The translations under genes were made by a program, and so were the position numbers. From contig NZ_CP084580.1 in the NCBI RefSeq assembly GCF_021869765.1, forward strand, positions 682,001-746,000: a DNA stretch of 64,000 nt, written 5' to 3'. The DNA is from Chryseobacterium sp. MEBOG06. GTDB lineage: Bacteria; Bacteroidota; Bacteroidia; Flavobacteriales; Weeksellaceae. Position 1 is the first letter of the stretch, and every line of letters begins with the position of its first letter. Below the pieces are notes generated by a model, which did not search any database, was not told the DNA's origin, and saw only the letters and a list, made by a program, of their open reading frames with translations. Below, piece after piece: positions 50,810 to 58,896 of the stretch.

Positions 50810-51685
50810 TTATTTATATTTCTTTGTGTTAAATGTATATCCAATTCCTGCTAGAACTTGTCCGAAGACAAAATCCTGACGTGCTTTATCAGGTTTGTTA
50901 TTTAATGTGGTTTTAATATCCCACATATTGATATACCCGGCTTTTCCTTCTACTCTAAGCATCCAGTTTTTCCAGAAAACTAAGTTAAGACTGGATCTGA
51001 TATCGGTTCCCATACCTGCAACGTGAAAACGGTCGCTTCTTTCGTTACCAAAAAGTTTTACATTACTTTTCGGAAACATGAACCCAATACCGGCTCCGTA
51101 AGACCATACTAAATCTATATTTTTCTTATGAATAAGGTTTTTGTATTTCTCAAGACCTAAATTTTCATAATTCAATCCGTCTGTATGTTCAAAAGTAAGG
51201 AACTTCTCGTCTGCCAGGTTTACCTGTCCGTTTTGTACCATTGCTGCGTATTCAGGATCTGAGATATGTCCTTTAAAGTTAACGGTTTGATTTTGATCCA
51301 TCACATATTTCATGTGGTCAATCCCTAAAACAAGTGCTAAATTATCTTTAATAAAATATCCTATTCTGAAATTATACTGCGTTACGGTAAACCAACTTGG
51401 ATCAAAATAAACGATTCCAAATTTTGTAGGTCTGTCTTGTGCTGTTACATTATTCAATTGAAAATCATATCCGTTTCCACTAAAATGGATGTCAGAATTA
51501 CTATAAGCAGCTCTGTTCCAGCCATAAAAAACGAACATCTGACCTTTCTTGCTTAACGGTGCTGGCTTCTGTTTACGAACAGGGCCGGTAGAACCATCAA
51601 ACTCTCTTACTACTAATGTATCTTTAGCCTTTTGGGCAAATACAAAATTCGACATCATTAAGCCGACAACCAATAACTTTTTCAT
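50810..51685 (-). CDS. Outer-membrane beta-barrel protein encoded inside the nuo operon
   Basis: A 291-residue exported protein (signal MKKLLVVGLMMSNFVFAQ). The mature part has alternating amphipathic strands rich in aromatic residues, such as MFVFYGWNRAAYSNSDIHF, FTVTQYNFRIGYFI and VLAGIGYTF, as in an outer-membrane barrel. No NADH, Fe-S or quinone motif is present, so it is not a complex I subunit by sequence. The ATG directly follows the nuoF TAG with no gap, and nuoG follows 41 bp later, so it must be co-transcribed with nuo. I do not recognise a named family. Confidence 0.75.
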   Translation of the reverse strand: MKKLLVVGLMMSNFVFAQKAKDTLVVREFDGSTGPVRKQKPAPLSKKGQMFVFYGWNRAAYSNSDIHFSGNGYDFQLNNVTAQDRPTKFGIVYFDPSWFTVTQYNFRIGYFIKDNLALVLGIDHMKYVMDQNQTVNFKGHISDPEYAAMVQNGQVNLADEKFLTFEHTDGLNYENLGLEKYKNLIHKKNIDLVWSYGAGIGFMFPKSNVKLFGNERSDRFHVAGMGTDIRSSLNLVFWKNWMLRVEGKAGYINMWDIKTTLNNKPDKARQDFVFGQVLAGIGYTFNTKKYK

Positions 51686-53044
51686 CTATGCATTGTTTTC
51701 AACAGCAGGAATAGGATCAGCATAATGTGCCAGTCCATAATTTTGTGTCTGAGATAACTCAGGGTTTTTTATATGCCACTCAAACTCATCTCTGAAGTGA
51801 CGAATGGCTGCTGCAACAGGCCAGGCTGCTGCATCACCTAATGGACAGATCGTATTTCCTTCGATTTTTCTCTGGATATCCCAAAGTAGATCGATATCTT
51901 CCATTTTACCTTCTCCTTTCTCAATTTTCTTTAAAATCTTGTACATCCATCCTGTACCTTCACGGCAAGGCGTACACTGCCCACAGCTTTCGTGATTATA
52001 GAATCTTGCTAAAGTCATTGTATGTTCTACGATGCACTGGTCTTCATCTAAAACGATGAATCCTCCTGAACCCATCATAGTTCCGGTAGCAAAACCACCA
52101 TCTGCCAATGATTCATAGTTCATATATCTTGGCTCTCCGTTCACCGTTCTCAGCAATAAGTTAGCAGGAACAATAGGAACAGAACTTCCTCCAGGAATAC
52201 AAGCCTTTAATTTTTTTCCGTCTTTAATACCACCGCAATATTCATCAGAATAAATAAATTCTTCTACAGTGATGGTCATATCTATTTCATATACACCTGG
52301 TTTATTGATATTTCCACAAGCAGAAATTAATTTCGTTCCTGTAGATCTTCCAACGCCAATTTTAGCATATTCAGCACCTGTAATATCAATGATTGGGACA
52401 ATAGCTGCAATAGACTCAACATTGTTTACCACCGTTGGTCTCTCCCAAAGACCTTTTACAGCCGGGAATGGTGGTTTTAATCTTGGGTTACCTCTTTTTC
52501 CTTCAAGAGATTCAAGCAATGCGGTTTCTTCACCACAGATATAGGCTCCACCTCCTCTTTGAACATAAATTTCGCAATCGAAACCTGTTCCCATGATGTT
52601 TTTACCTAAAAATCCTGCAGCTTTTGCTTCTTCAATAGCTTCTTCCAAGATATCAGGAATCCATGAATATTCTCCACGAATGTAGATGTAAGAAACATTT
52701 GAACCTAAGCAGTAAGATGAGATCAGCATTCCTTCAATCAGTACATGAGGAAGAAATTCCATCAGATATCTGTCTTTGAATGTTCCAGGCTCAGATTCAT
52801 CGGCATTCACAACAAGGTGTCTTGGAACGCCTTCAGGTTTTGCCAAAAAGCTCCATTTCATTCCGGTTGGGAATCCAGCTCCACCACGTCCTCTTAATCC
52901 TGAAGCTTTTACTTCTTCAAGAATTTGGTCAGGGGTCATCTTCAAGGCTTTTTCAGCTGCAGTGTAACCTCCCTGTTTACGGTAAGTTTCAAAGTAACGG
53001 ATACCTTCTATATGTGCGTCTTTAAGTAAAAGTTTTTTACTCAT
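51686..53044 (-). CDS. nuoF: NADH:quinone oxidoreductase subunit F
   Basis: A 452-residue flavoprotein subunit with the FMN, NADH and N3 cluster sites. GLRGRGGAGFPTGMKWSF is the NADH loop, GAYICGEETALLESLEG the FMN-site region and ESCGQCTPCREGT the 4Fe-4S ligands, with the fourth Cys in TICPLGDAA. The stop abuts the outer-membrane protein's ATG. A 104-bp spacer to nuoE carries a heptad array. Confidence 0.97.
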   Translation of the reverse strand: MSKKLLLKDAHIEGIRYFETYRKQGGYTAAEKALKMTPDQILEEVKASGLRGRGGAGFPTGMKWSFLAKPEGVPRHLVVNADESEPGTFKDRYLMEFLPHVLIEGMLISSYCLGSNVSYIYIRGEYSWIPDILEEAIEEAKAAGFLGKNIMGTGFDCEIYVQRGGGAYICGEETALLESLEGKRGNPRLKPPFPAVKGLWERPTVVNNVESIAAIVPIIDITGAEYAKIGVGRSTGTKLISACGNINKPGVYEIDMTITVEEFIYSDEYCGGIKDGKKLKACIPGGSSVPIVPANLLLRTVNGEPRYMNYESLADGGFATGTMMGSGGFIVLDEDQCIVEHTMTLARFYNHESCGQCTPCREGTGWMYKILKKIEKGEGKMEDIDLLWDIQRKIEGNTICPLGDAAAWPVAAAIRHFRDEFEWHIKNPELSQTQNYGLAHYADPIPAVENNA

Positions 53045-53049
53045 TGTTT

Positions 53050-53083
53050 ATTATGCTTTTAGCTATTGGCTTATGCTTTTAGC
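53050..53083. repeat. Heptad-period array (5 units) in the nuoE-nuoF spacer
   Basis: Units start at 53050, 53057, 53064, 53071 and 53077, all ending in GC; the fourth is 6 bp long. ATTATGC/TTTTAGC recurs. Confidence 0.65.
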
Positions 53084-53148
53084 TTTTTTGTATTTATTTT
53101 AAAAATTAACTGATTTGAAATCCAAAAATCCAGGATTCTAAACCATTA

Positions 53149-53658
53149 TTAGTCTAAAGCAAGTTGTCCCTGTCTGCAAAGTTCAAGGATTTCGTCTACT
53201 TTTTCTATCGTTAAATTTTCATGGAAGAATTTACCTAGCTGCAACATTGGTGCATATCCACACGCTCCAAGACACTCAGCTGGCTTTAATGTGAACATCC
53301 CGTCTTCAGTAGTTTCTCCATCCTTAATGTTCAGTTTGGTTCTGATATGGTCTAGGATTTTTTCGCTTCCACAAACCATACAAGGTCCTGTTCTGCAAAC
53401 TTCCAAAACATATTTACCCACCGGCTTCATATTAAACATCGTATAGAAAGTAGCCACTTCATATACCTCAATCGGTTGGATACTTAATAGTTCTGCAACA
53501 TAATCCATTACAGGAACATCTAACCATCCTCCGAATTCTTTCTGTGCTAAGTGAAGTACAGGAAGAAGGGCGGACTTTTGTCTTCCTTCAGGATATCTTG
53601 CGATAATTTTGTGTACCTGTGCTAAACTTTCCGGTTTAAAAGCTATTGTTTCGCTCAT
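53149..53658 (-). CDS. nuoE: NADH:quinone oxidoreductase subunit E
   Basis: A thioredoxin-like 2Fe-2S subunit (N1a) of 169 residues from the ATG at 53658 (MSETIAFKPESL). An upstream ATG at 53682 adds eight residues, but those codons belong to the intergenic heptad repeat, so I reject it. Cluster ligands are the Cys pair in CRTGPCMVCG and the pair in ECLGACGYAPM. YEVATFYTMFNMKPVG is a further family signature. It is between nuoD and nuoF. Confidence 0.96.
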   Translation of the reverse strand: MSETIAFKPESLAQVHKIIARYPEGRQKSALLPVLHLAQKEFGGWLDVPVMDYVAELLSIQPIEVYEVATFYTMFNMKPVGKYVLEVCRTGPCMVCGSEKILDHIRTKLNIKDGETTEDGMFTLKPAECLGACGYAPMLQLGKFFHENLTIEKVDEILELCRQGQLALD

Positions 53659-53667
53659 TTTATTTTG

Positions 53668-53757
53668 TTGTAAAATGTACATTGTACAAAGTACAAAGTA
53701 TTTATTAACTATTTATATTTTCAAGTACATTGTACATCCTACATTGTACTTTTTACA
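53668..53757. repeat. Heptad-period inverted array in the nuoD-nuoE spacer
   Basis: Left units of NNGTACA type start at 53668, 53675, 53682, 53689 and 53696. Right units start at 53723, 53730, 53737, 53744 and 53751 (NNGTACA to TTTTACA). Because GTAC is self-complementary, the two halves can pair. Confidence 0.8.
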
Positions 53758-53761
53758 ATTG

Positions 53762-54985
53762 TTATGCGTCTAATTCTCCCGCAATAATATTCATACTACA
53801 CATCGTTACAATGGCATCTGAAATTACAGAACCTGTAATCATTTCAGGGTATGCCTGATAGTAGATGAAACATGGTCTTCTGAAGTGAAGTCTGTAAGGG
53901 CTTCTTCCTCCGTCACTGACAAGATAGAAACCTAATTCTCCGTTTCCACCTTCTACAGCGTGGTACACTTCTCCTTTCGGTACATCAGTTTCTCCCATTA
54001 CAATTTTGAAATGGTAGATTAGTGCTTCCATCTTCTGATATACATCCGCCTTTTCAGGAAGATAAAAATCAGGAACATCCGCGTGGAATGGTCCTTCAGG
54101 AAGGTTTTCGTAGGCTTGTTTGATAATTTTAAGAGATTCCCAGATTTCTTGTTGACGAACCATGAAACGGTCGTACGTATCTCCTGAAGTTCCTACAGGA
54201 ATAATAAAGTCGAAATCTTCGTATGATGAATAGGGCTCTGCCACTCTTACATCGTAATCTACACCTGCTGCACGTAGGTTGGGACCTGTGAAACCGTAGC
54301 TTAGTGCTCTTTCGGCAGAAATAGCTCCTGTACCGATGGTTCTGTCCATAAAGATTCTGTTTCGTTCTAATAGAGTACCGAACTCTTTAAATCTTGCAGG
54401 GAATGTTTTTAAGAAATCTTGTAATAACTCATGGAATTTTGGGGTGAAGTCTCTTTCAAATCCTCCAATTCTTCCCATATTGGTGGTCATCCTTGCTCCG
54501 CAGATCTGCTCATACATATCATAAATACGTTCTCTTTCGATGAACATATAAGTAAGACCTGTAATTGCTCCTGAGTCCATTCCGGTTACCCCGTTACAGA
54601 TCAGGTGGTCACCAATTCTGGCAAGCTCCATCAATATAACACGCATATAGTCTACACGCTTTGGAACTTTAACGCCAATCAGCTTCTCTACTGTCATATG
54701 CCAACCTAAGTTATTGATTGGTGCAGAACAGTAGTTCATACGGTCAGTAAGTGTAGTAATCTGAGAATAGTTTCTTCTTTCAGAAATTTTCTCAAATGCT
54801 CTGTGGATATATCCCACCGTTTGTTCAGCGTGAAGGATTCTTTCTCCGTCCATCGTTAAGATATTCTGGAAAATCCCGTGAGTAGCAGGGTGGGTAGGTC
54901 CTAAATTCAGGGTATATAGCTGCCCGTCAATCTGTTCCTTACTTTCGTACTGGTTTAGTATATTAGATAATGAGTTATCTTTCAT
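53762..54985 (-). CDS. nuoD: NADH:quinone oxidoreductase subunit D
   Basis: A 407-residue 49-kDa-type subunit forming the quinone site with NuoB. LNLGPTHPATHGIFQN contains the quinone-contacting His, EKISERRNYSQITTLTDRMNY follows, and the protein ends CSMNIIAGELDA. It is a separate polypeptide from NuoC, unlike the fused NuoCD of E. coli. Length is normal for stand-alone NuoD. Confidence 0.97.
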   Translation of the reverse strand: MKDNSLSNILNQYESKEQIDGQLYTLNLGPTHPATHGIFQNILTMDGERILHAEQTVGYIHRAFEKISERRNYSQITTLTDRMNYCSAPINNLGWHMTVEKLIGVKVPKRVDYMRVILMELARIGDHLICNGVTGMDSGAITGLTYMFIERERIYDMYEQICGARMTTNMGRIGGFERDFTPKFHELLQDFLKTFPARFKEFGTLLERNRIFMDRTIGTGAISAERALSYGFTGPNLRAAGVDYDVRVAEPYSSYEDFDFIIPVGTSGDTYDRFMVRQQEIWESLKIIKQAYENLPEGPFHADVPDFYLPEKADVYQKMEALIYHFKIVMGETDVPKGEVYHAVEGGNGELGFYLVSDGGRSPYRLHFRRPCFIYYQAYPEMITGSVISDAIVTMCSMNIIAGELDA

Positions 54986-54996
54986 AATTTAAATGC

Positions 54997-55052
54997 TTTA
55001 GGCTATAGGCTCTAGGCTTTAAGCTTACTGCTTACTGCTTATTGCTTATTGC
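54997..55052. repeat. Heptad-period array (8 units) in the nuoC-nuoD spacer
   Basis: Eight uninterrupted 7-bp units, all ending in GC, start at 54997 and every 7 bases to 55046. Successive units drift from TTTAGGC through TCTAGGC and TTTAAGC to TTACTGC and TTATTGC, the last two forms each twice. Confidence 0.85.
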
Positions 55053-55060
55053 ATTATTTT

Positions 55061-55555
55061 TTATCTTCCGAACATGTTATCGTCTTTGTCGGTTCTGGTA
55101 CCATCTTCAAGGCGATATTCTTTCAACATTGGGTGGTATCCAAGATCTTCCATATTCAAAATAGGTCTGAGATCCGGATGTCCTTTAAATTTAATCCCAT
55201 AGAAATCATATGTTTCTCTTTCCATCCAGTTAGCACCAGCATATAGCTCAACAAGAGAATCTACTTCAATGTTTTCTCTGGACATAAAGATTTTCAGGCG
55301 TAATCTGAAATTGATCATCATATTATGCAAGTGATAGACAACACCTATTTCCTTTTCCGGAAATTCAGGATAATGAATTCCACAGATATCAGTAAGGAAA
55401 TTGATTTCCAATGATGAATCTTTAAGATAGTGAATGATTTTCTTAATATCTTCTTTTTTCACTTCAATGGTCAGCATTCCATAAGGTTCTGAGCTTGAAA
55501 TAACAGATTCCGGAAATTCTCTGGTAATTGCTTCTAATACAAATTCGTTTGTCAT
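55061..55555 (-). CDS. nuoC: NADH:quinone oxidoreductase subunit C
   Basis: A 164-residue 30-kDa-type subunit. FLTDICGIHYPEFPEKEIGVVYHLHNMMINFRLRLKI and the signature ANWMERETYDFYGIKFKGHPDLRPIL (E-R-E-x-x-D-x-x-G) identify it. It follows nuoB after 6 bp. Confidence 0.96.
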   Translation of the reverse strand: MTNEFVLEAITREFPESVISSSEPYGMLTIEVKKEDIKKIIHYLKDSSLEINFLTDICGIHYPEFPEKEIGVVYHLHNMMINFRLRLKIFMSRENIEVDSLVELYAGANWMERETYDFYGIKFKGHPDLRPILNMEDLGYHPMLKEYRLEDGTRTDKDDNMFGR

Positions 55556-55561
55556 TTCCGT

Positions 55562-56122
55562 TTAGTTGCTTATGTTGTAAGAATCTAGTAATTTCTGATA
55601 TTCAGGCATATCTCTTCTTCTGATGCTTTCGCTTTCCGCAAGAGCCTGTACCTGCATTACCCCTTCAATAATTTGTTCTGGTCTTGGAGGACATCCTGGA
55701 ACATATACATCTACAGGAATAATTTTATCTATGCCCTGAAGAACAGAGTAGGTATCAAAAATACCACCACTTGAAGCACAAGCCCCAACTGCTACTACCC
55801 ATTTTGGCTCAGCCATCTGAGTGTACACTTCTTTCAGGACTGGTCCTAATTTCTTTGATATAGTTCCACAAACCATCAGCATGTCTGCTTGTCTTGGAGA
55901 GAAAGAGTTTCTTTCCATACCAAATCTTGAAGCATCATAGGTCGGGTTCAGGGTAGCCATAAACTCGATACCACAACAAGAGGTTGCAAATGGTAATGGC
56001 CAAAGTGAAAACTTTCTTGCCATCCCGATCACACTGCTCAGTTTTGTTGCGAAAAACCCTTCTCCTTCATAGCCTTCGGGAGCAGGTGCATCTGTTCTTA
56101 TTACTGGTTTTTTATCTGACAT
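55562..56122 (-). CDS. nuoB: NADH:quinone oxidoreductase subunit B (N2 cluster)
   Basis: A 186-residue subunit from the ATG at 56122 (MSDKKPVIRTD). A longer frame starts at 56173, but its first 17 residues (NSEFIIQNLKSKK and so on) are translated intergenic heptad repeat, so I reject it. The N2 ligands are the adjacent C49-C50 in ATSCCGIEF, C115 in VGACASSGG and C144 in VPGCPPRPE. The spacing matches the Thermus Nqo6 ligands. It sits between nuoA and nuoC. Confidence 0.97.
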   Translation of the reverse strand: MSDKKPVIRTDAPAPEGYEGEGFFATKLSSVIGMARKFSLWPLPFATSCCGIEFMATLNPTYDASRFGMERNSFSPRQADMLMVCGTISKKLGPVLKEVYTQMAEPKWVVAVGACASSGGIFDTYSVLQGIDKIIPVDVYVPGCPPRPEQIIEGVMQVQALAESESIRRRDMPEYQKLLDSYNISN

Positions 56123-56129
56123 TTTCTTT

Positions 56130-56199
56130 GATTTTAGATTTTGAATTATAAATTCTGAATTATTATCATTCAAAATCTATCATTCACAATTCATAATTT
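56130..56199. repeat. Heptad-period array (10 units) in the nuoA-nuoB spacer
   Basis: Ten consecutive 7-bp units start at 56130. Units 1-5 begin GATT or AATT; units 6-10 mostly end ATTC/AATTT (ATCATTC occurs twice). The second half is roughly the inverse of the first. Confidence 0.8.
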
Positions 56200-56203
56200 T
56201 ACT

Positions 56204-56575
56204 TTATTTATCCCAATCTAACGCGCCACGTTTCCAAACATAGAAAAACGCTACGAAGAAGATCGCAACGAATGTAAGTACAGCCAGGAATCCCTCCATA
56301 CCGAATTCTCTGAAGTTTACCGCATATGGATAAAAAAATACGATTTCAATATCGAATAGTACGAACAATACCGCAGTCAGGAAATATTTAATAGAAAATG
56401 GTGTTCTTGCATTTCCCTCACTAGGAACCCCACATTCCCAACTCTGGTTTTTCACAGAATCTCCTTTCTTCTGTTGTGGACCTAAGAAATGTGCACCAAG
56501 CAAAGAAACAGCGACAAATCCCACTGCTACCCCTGCCTGGATAAGGATTGGAATATAACTTTCAGGTAAATTCAT
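56204..56575 (-). CDS. nuoA: NADH:quinone oxidoreductase subunit A
   Basis: A 123-residue three-helix subunit. SWECGVPSEGNARTPFSIKYFLTAVLFVLFDIEIVFFYPYAVNF contains the conserved Cys loop and the FDIE(V/I) motif. First gene of the operon, preceded by a TAAATTTG -7 element at 56606-56599. Confidence 0.97.
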   Translation of the reverse strand: MNLPESYIPILIQAGVAVGFVAVSLLGAHFLGPQQKKGDSVKNQSWECGVPSEGNARTPFSIKYFLTAVLFVLFDIEIVFFYPYAVNFREFGMEGFLAVLTFVAIFFVAFFYVWKRGALDWDK

Positions 56576-56598
56576 TTTTGCATTATTATCTCAATTTG

Positions 56599-56606
56599 CA
56601 AATTTA
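56599..56606 (-). promoter_or_regulatory. -7 promoter element for the nuo operon
   Basis: The reverse strand reads TAAATTTG, 23 bases before the nuoA ATG. Confidence 0.6.
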
Positions 56607-56696
56607 GCGAATAAACAAGAAAGCATGAAATTTATCAGCTTAAAAGTCGGATGAAAATGGAGAAAACCGATAATTTAGAATCAATAAAAATAACAT

Positions 56697-56873
56697 TTAT
56701 TTCTTCATTTTCTTAAGCAGAGAATAGGCCATAAATGAGATATATCCAAAAAGAATACTGGCTAAAGCAATATTGATAATGGTATTCATTCTGTCATCCT
56801 GTAACTGAAAAAACAGGTTGTAAATAATAAACCCGGCAATTAAAACGGTAAAGATGATAAGTTGTGGTTTCAT
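56697..56873 (-). CDS. Small membrane protein, two helices, function unknown
   Basis: A 58-residue protein from the ATG at 56873 (MKPQLIIFTVLIAGF). Two hydrophobic helices (about 4-20 and 30-50) are joined by a short loop with QLQDDRMN, and the C-terminus is KKMKK. An open frame back to 56954 adds 27 residues that look like read-through from the upstream GNAT gene end. No family is recognised. It may be co-transcribed with the GNAT gene, whose stop lies about 70 bp upstream. Confidence 0.6.
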   Translation of the reverse strand: MKPQLIIFTVLIAGFIIYNLFFQLQDDRMNTIINIALASILFGYISFMAYSLLKKMKK

Positions 56874-56946
56874 AGGGATAGGTAAGGGGATAGTTAGGTA
56901 CGAGTGACCGTTAAATGGAGTAGCTGACAGTAAGGCAGCCACTGGG

Positions 56947-58080
56947 CTATTCATTATTGATCATCATAGAATATGTTCTTCTTCTTTTATGATTCACAGG
57001 ATTATAATCTTGCCAAAGAAGCTGAACACTTTTGTTTTCTTCTAATTCAGGATTAGTTTCAGCGAAATTAATTCCCATACTTGTAAACCGTACAAAAATT
57101 TCCTTGAAAATAATGGCAGTTACACCACGTCTCTGATATTCAGGATGAATTCCGATAAGATAAAAGTTGGCACGGTCATTTTTCTTTCCGGCTTGTAAAA
57201 AGTGCCACCATCCAAATGGAAATAATTTTCCTTTCGATTTTTGTAAAGCTTTGGAATAAGAGGGCATTGTAATGGCAAAAGAAACCAATTGCTCATTTTC
57301 ATCTACCACACAGATTACATAATTTTTGTCAATGAAAGGGAAGTATTTTTCTTTATATGTTTTTATCTGTTCTTCTGAGATTGGGGTGTAAGTAGAAAGA
57401 TGCTTATAGGTTTCATCCAATAGTTTAAACATAGGTTCTACATAAGGAAGGATTTCTTCTTTTGACTTGAATCGGAGAACTTTAAGTTTGTATTTCTGAG
57501 CGATCAAGCCACTGAATTTTTCTACTTTTTCAGGAAGTATTTTAGGGAAGTTCATCTCATATTCTACCCATTCTTTTTCTTTGGTCATGCCAAGGTTTTC
57601 AAGATGTTTAGGATAATATGGATGGTTGTAGATTCCAATCATGGTCGCCAGTTTATCGAAGCCCATGGTAAGCATTCCTGCTTTATCAAGATTGGTGAAT
57701 CCCATTGGTCCTTCTATCGTATTAATGCGGTGTTCTTTAGCGTAATCAATGGCTGTTTGTATTAATGCCTTGGAAACTTCAGTATCATCAATAAAGTCTA
57801 TCCAGCCAAAGCGTACTTTTTTAATACCTAATTCTTTTTCTTCTTTATGATTAATAATCACAGCAATTCTTCCGGCCACCTTACTGTTTTTTACAGCTAG
57901 AAACTGTTTGGATTCTGAGTATTGCAGGGCAGGATTTTCTTTTGGGTCCCAAATTTTAATTTCGTCTTTTATAAAGGATGGGACATAGTACGGATTATTT
58001 TTGTATAAATCCATAGGAAATCTTACAAATTGCTTTAGCTGGCTGGGAGTTTTCACTTCAATAATTGAAACTGTAGACAT
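56947..58080 (-). CDS. GNAT-fold acetyltransferase-like protein
   Basis: A 377-residue protein. The N-terminal part (RFPMDLYKNNPYYVPSFIKDEIKIWDPKENPALQY) is characteristic of a Bacteroidota family of long GNAT-like proteins. The C-terminal part has FYLIGIHPEYQRRGVTAIIFKEIF, the acetyl-CoA pyrophosphate loop (Q/R-x-x-G-x-G/A type, here QRRGVT). The substrate is unknown. A -7 TATATTTG is at 58110-58103. Confidence 0.82.
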   Translation of the reverse strand: MSTVSIIEVKTPSQLKQFVRFPMDLYKNNPYYVPSFIKDEIKIWDPKENPALQYSESKQFLAVKNSKVAGRIAVIINHKEEKELGIKKVRFGWIDFIDDTEVSKALIQTAIDYAKEHRINTIEGPMGFTNLDKAGMLTMGFDKLATMIGIYNHPYYPKHLENLGMTKEKEWVEYEMNFPKILPEKVEKFSGLIAQKYKLKVLRFKSKEEILPYVEPMFKLLDETYKHLSTYTPISEEQIKTYKEKYFPFIDKNYVICVVDENEQLVSFAITMPSYSKALQKSKGKLFPFGWWHFLQAGKKNDRANFYLIGIHPEYQRRGVTAIIFKEIFVRFTSMGINFAETNPELEENKSVQLLWQDYNPVNHKRRRTYSMMINNE

Positions 58081-58102
58081 GATTTTTGTGCGAATTAGAG
58101 AA

Positions 58103-58110
58103 CAAATATA
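58103..58110 (-). promoter_or_regulatory. -7 promoter element for the GNAT gene
   Basis: The reverse strand reads TATATTTG, 22 bases before the ATG. Confidence 0.55.
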
Positions 58111-58185
58111 AATAATAATATCCTATACTTTGGCACAGTTTTTACATCATTATGGATAAAAAATGAACACAAAATCTATATAAAA

Positions 58186-58896
58186 ATGGCGGTCTATTAT
58201 ATCATTATTGTTATTTCGATGCTGGTTAGCTGGTGGGTTTCATCCAGATTAAAATCAAAATTTGAATATTACTCTAAAGTGCATCTTCGAAATGGACTTT
58301 CGGGGAAAGAGGTAGCAGAGAAAATGTTGAGAGATAACGGGATTAATGATGTTCAGGTAATATCGGTTCCCGGACAGCTGACGGACCATTATAATCCGGC
58401 AGACAAAACAGTAAACCTGTCTGAAGGGGTTTATATGCAGAGAAATGCGGCAGCAGCAGCTGTAGCAGCACACGAATGCGGACACGCTGTACAACACGCG
58501 GTAGGATATTCTATGTTGAATTTGCGTTCAAAATTGGTTCCTATTGTTAATATAAGTTCTAATTTGATGCAGTTTGTCCTTATAGCGGGTATCGCAGTAA
58601 TGGCAGCATCAAGAACGATTGAAAATCCTCACGGAAATACAACTGTTCTGGCGATTGGAGTGGCAATGTTTGCGATGACAACTCTCTTTGCATTTGTAAC
58701 ATTACCGGTAGAATATGATGCGAGTAACAGAGCGATGAAGTGGCTAAAGGATACAGGGACTGTAACTGCCGAAGAATTTGTTGGAGTTAAAGACAGTTTG
58801 ACATGGGCTGCAAGAACTTATGTAGTCGCTGCATTGGGGTCTTTGGCACAGCTTCTTTACTGGGGCTCTTTGCTTCTGGGTGGAAGAAGAGATTAA
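58186..58896 (+). CDS. YugP-type membrane zinc metallopeptidase
   Basis: A 236-residue YugP-family protein. The zinc motif HECGH is at 96-100, within AAAAVAAHECGHAVQHAVGYS. Helices lie at about 2-17, 120-142, 155-178 and near the C-terminus. The distal metal ligand is probably in LPVEYDASNRAMKWL (E and D). The substrate is not known. Its last 4 bases overlap the convergent yigZ gene, so neither has a separate terminator. Confidence 0.9.
   Translation: MAVYYIIIVISMLVSWWVSSRLKSKFEYYSKVHLRNGLSGKEVAEKMLRDNGINDVQVISVPGQLTDHYNPADKTVNLSEGVYMQRNAAAAAVAAHECGHAVQHAVGYSMLNLRSKLVPIVNISSNLMQFVLIAGIAVMAASRTIENPHGNTTVLAIGVAMFAMTTLFAFVTLPVEYDASNRAMKWLKDTGTVTAEEFVGVKDSLTWAARTYVVAALGSLAQLLYWGSLLLGGRRD

Noticed and set aside
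56874..56954. 27-residue N-terminal extension of the small membrane protein
   Set aside because: It overlaps the GNAT gene end and breaks the simple two-helix layout; the ATG at 56873 is better.
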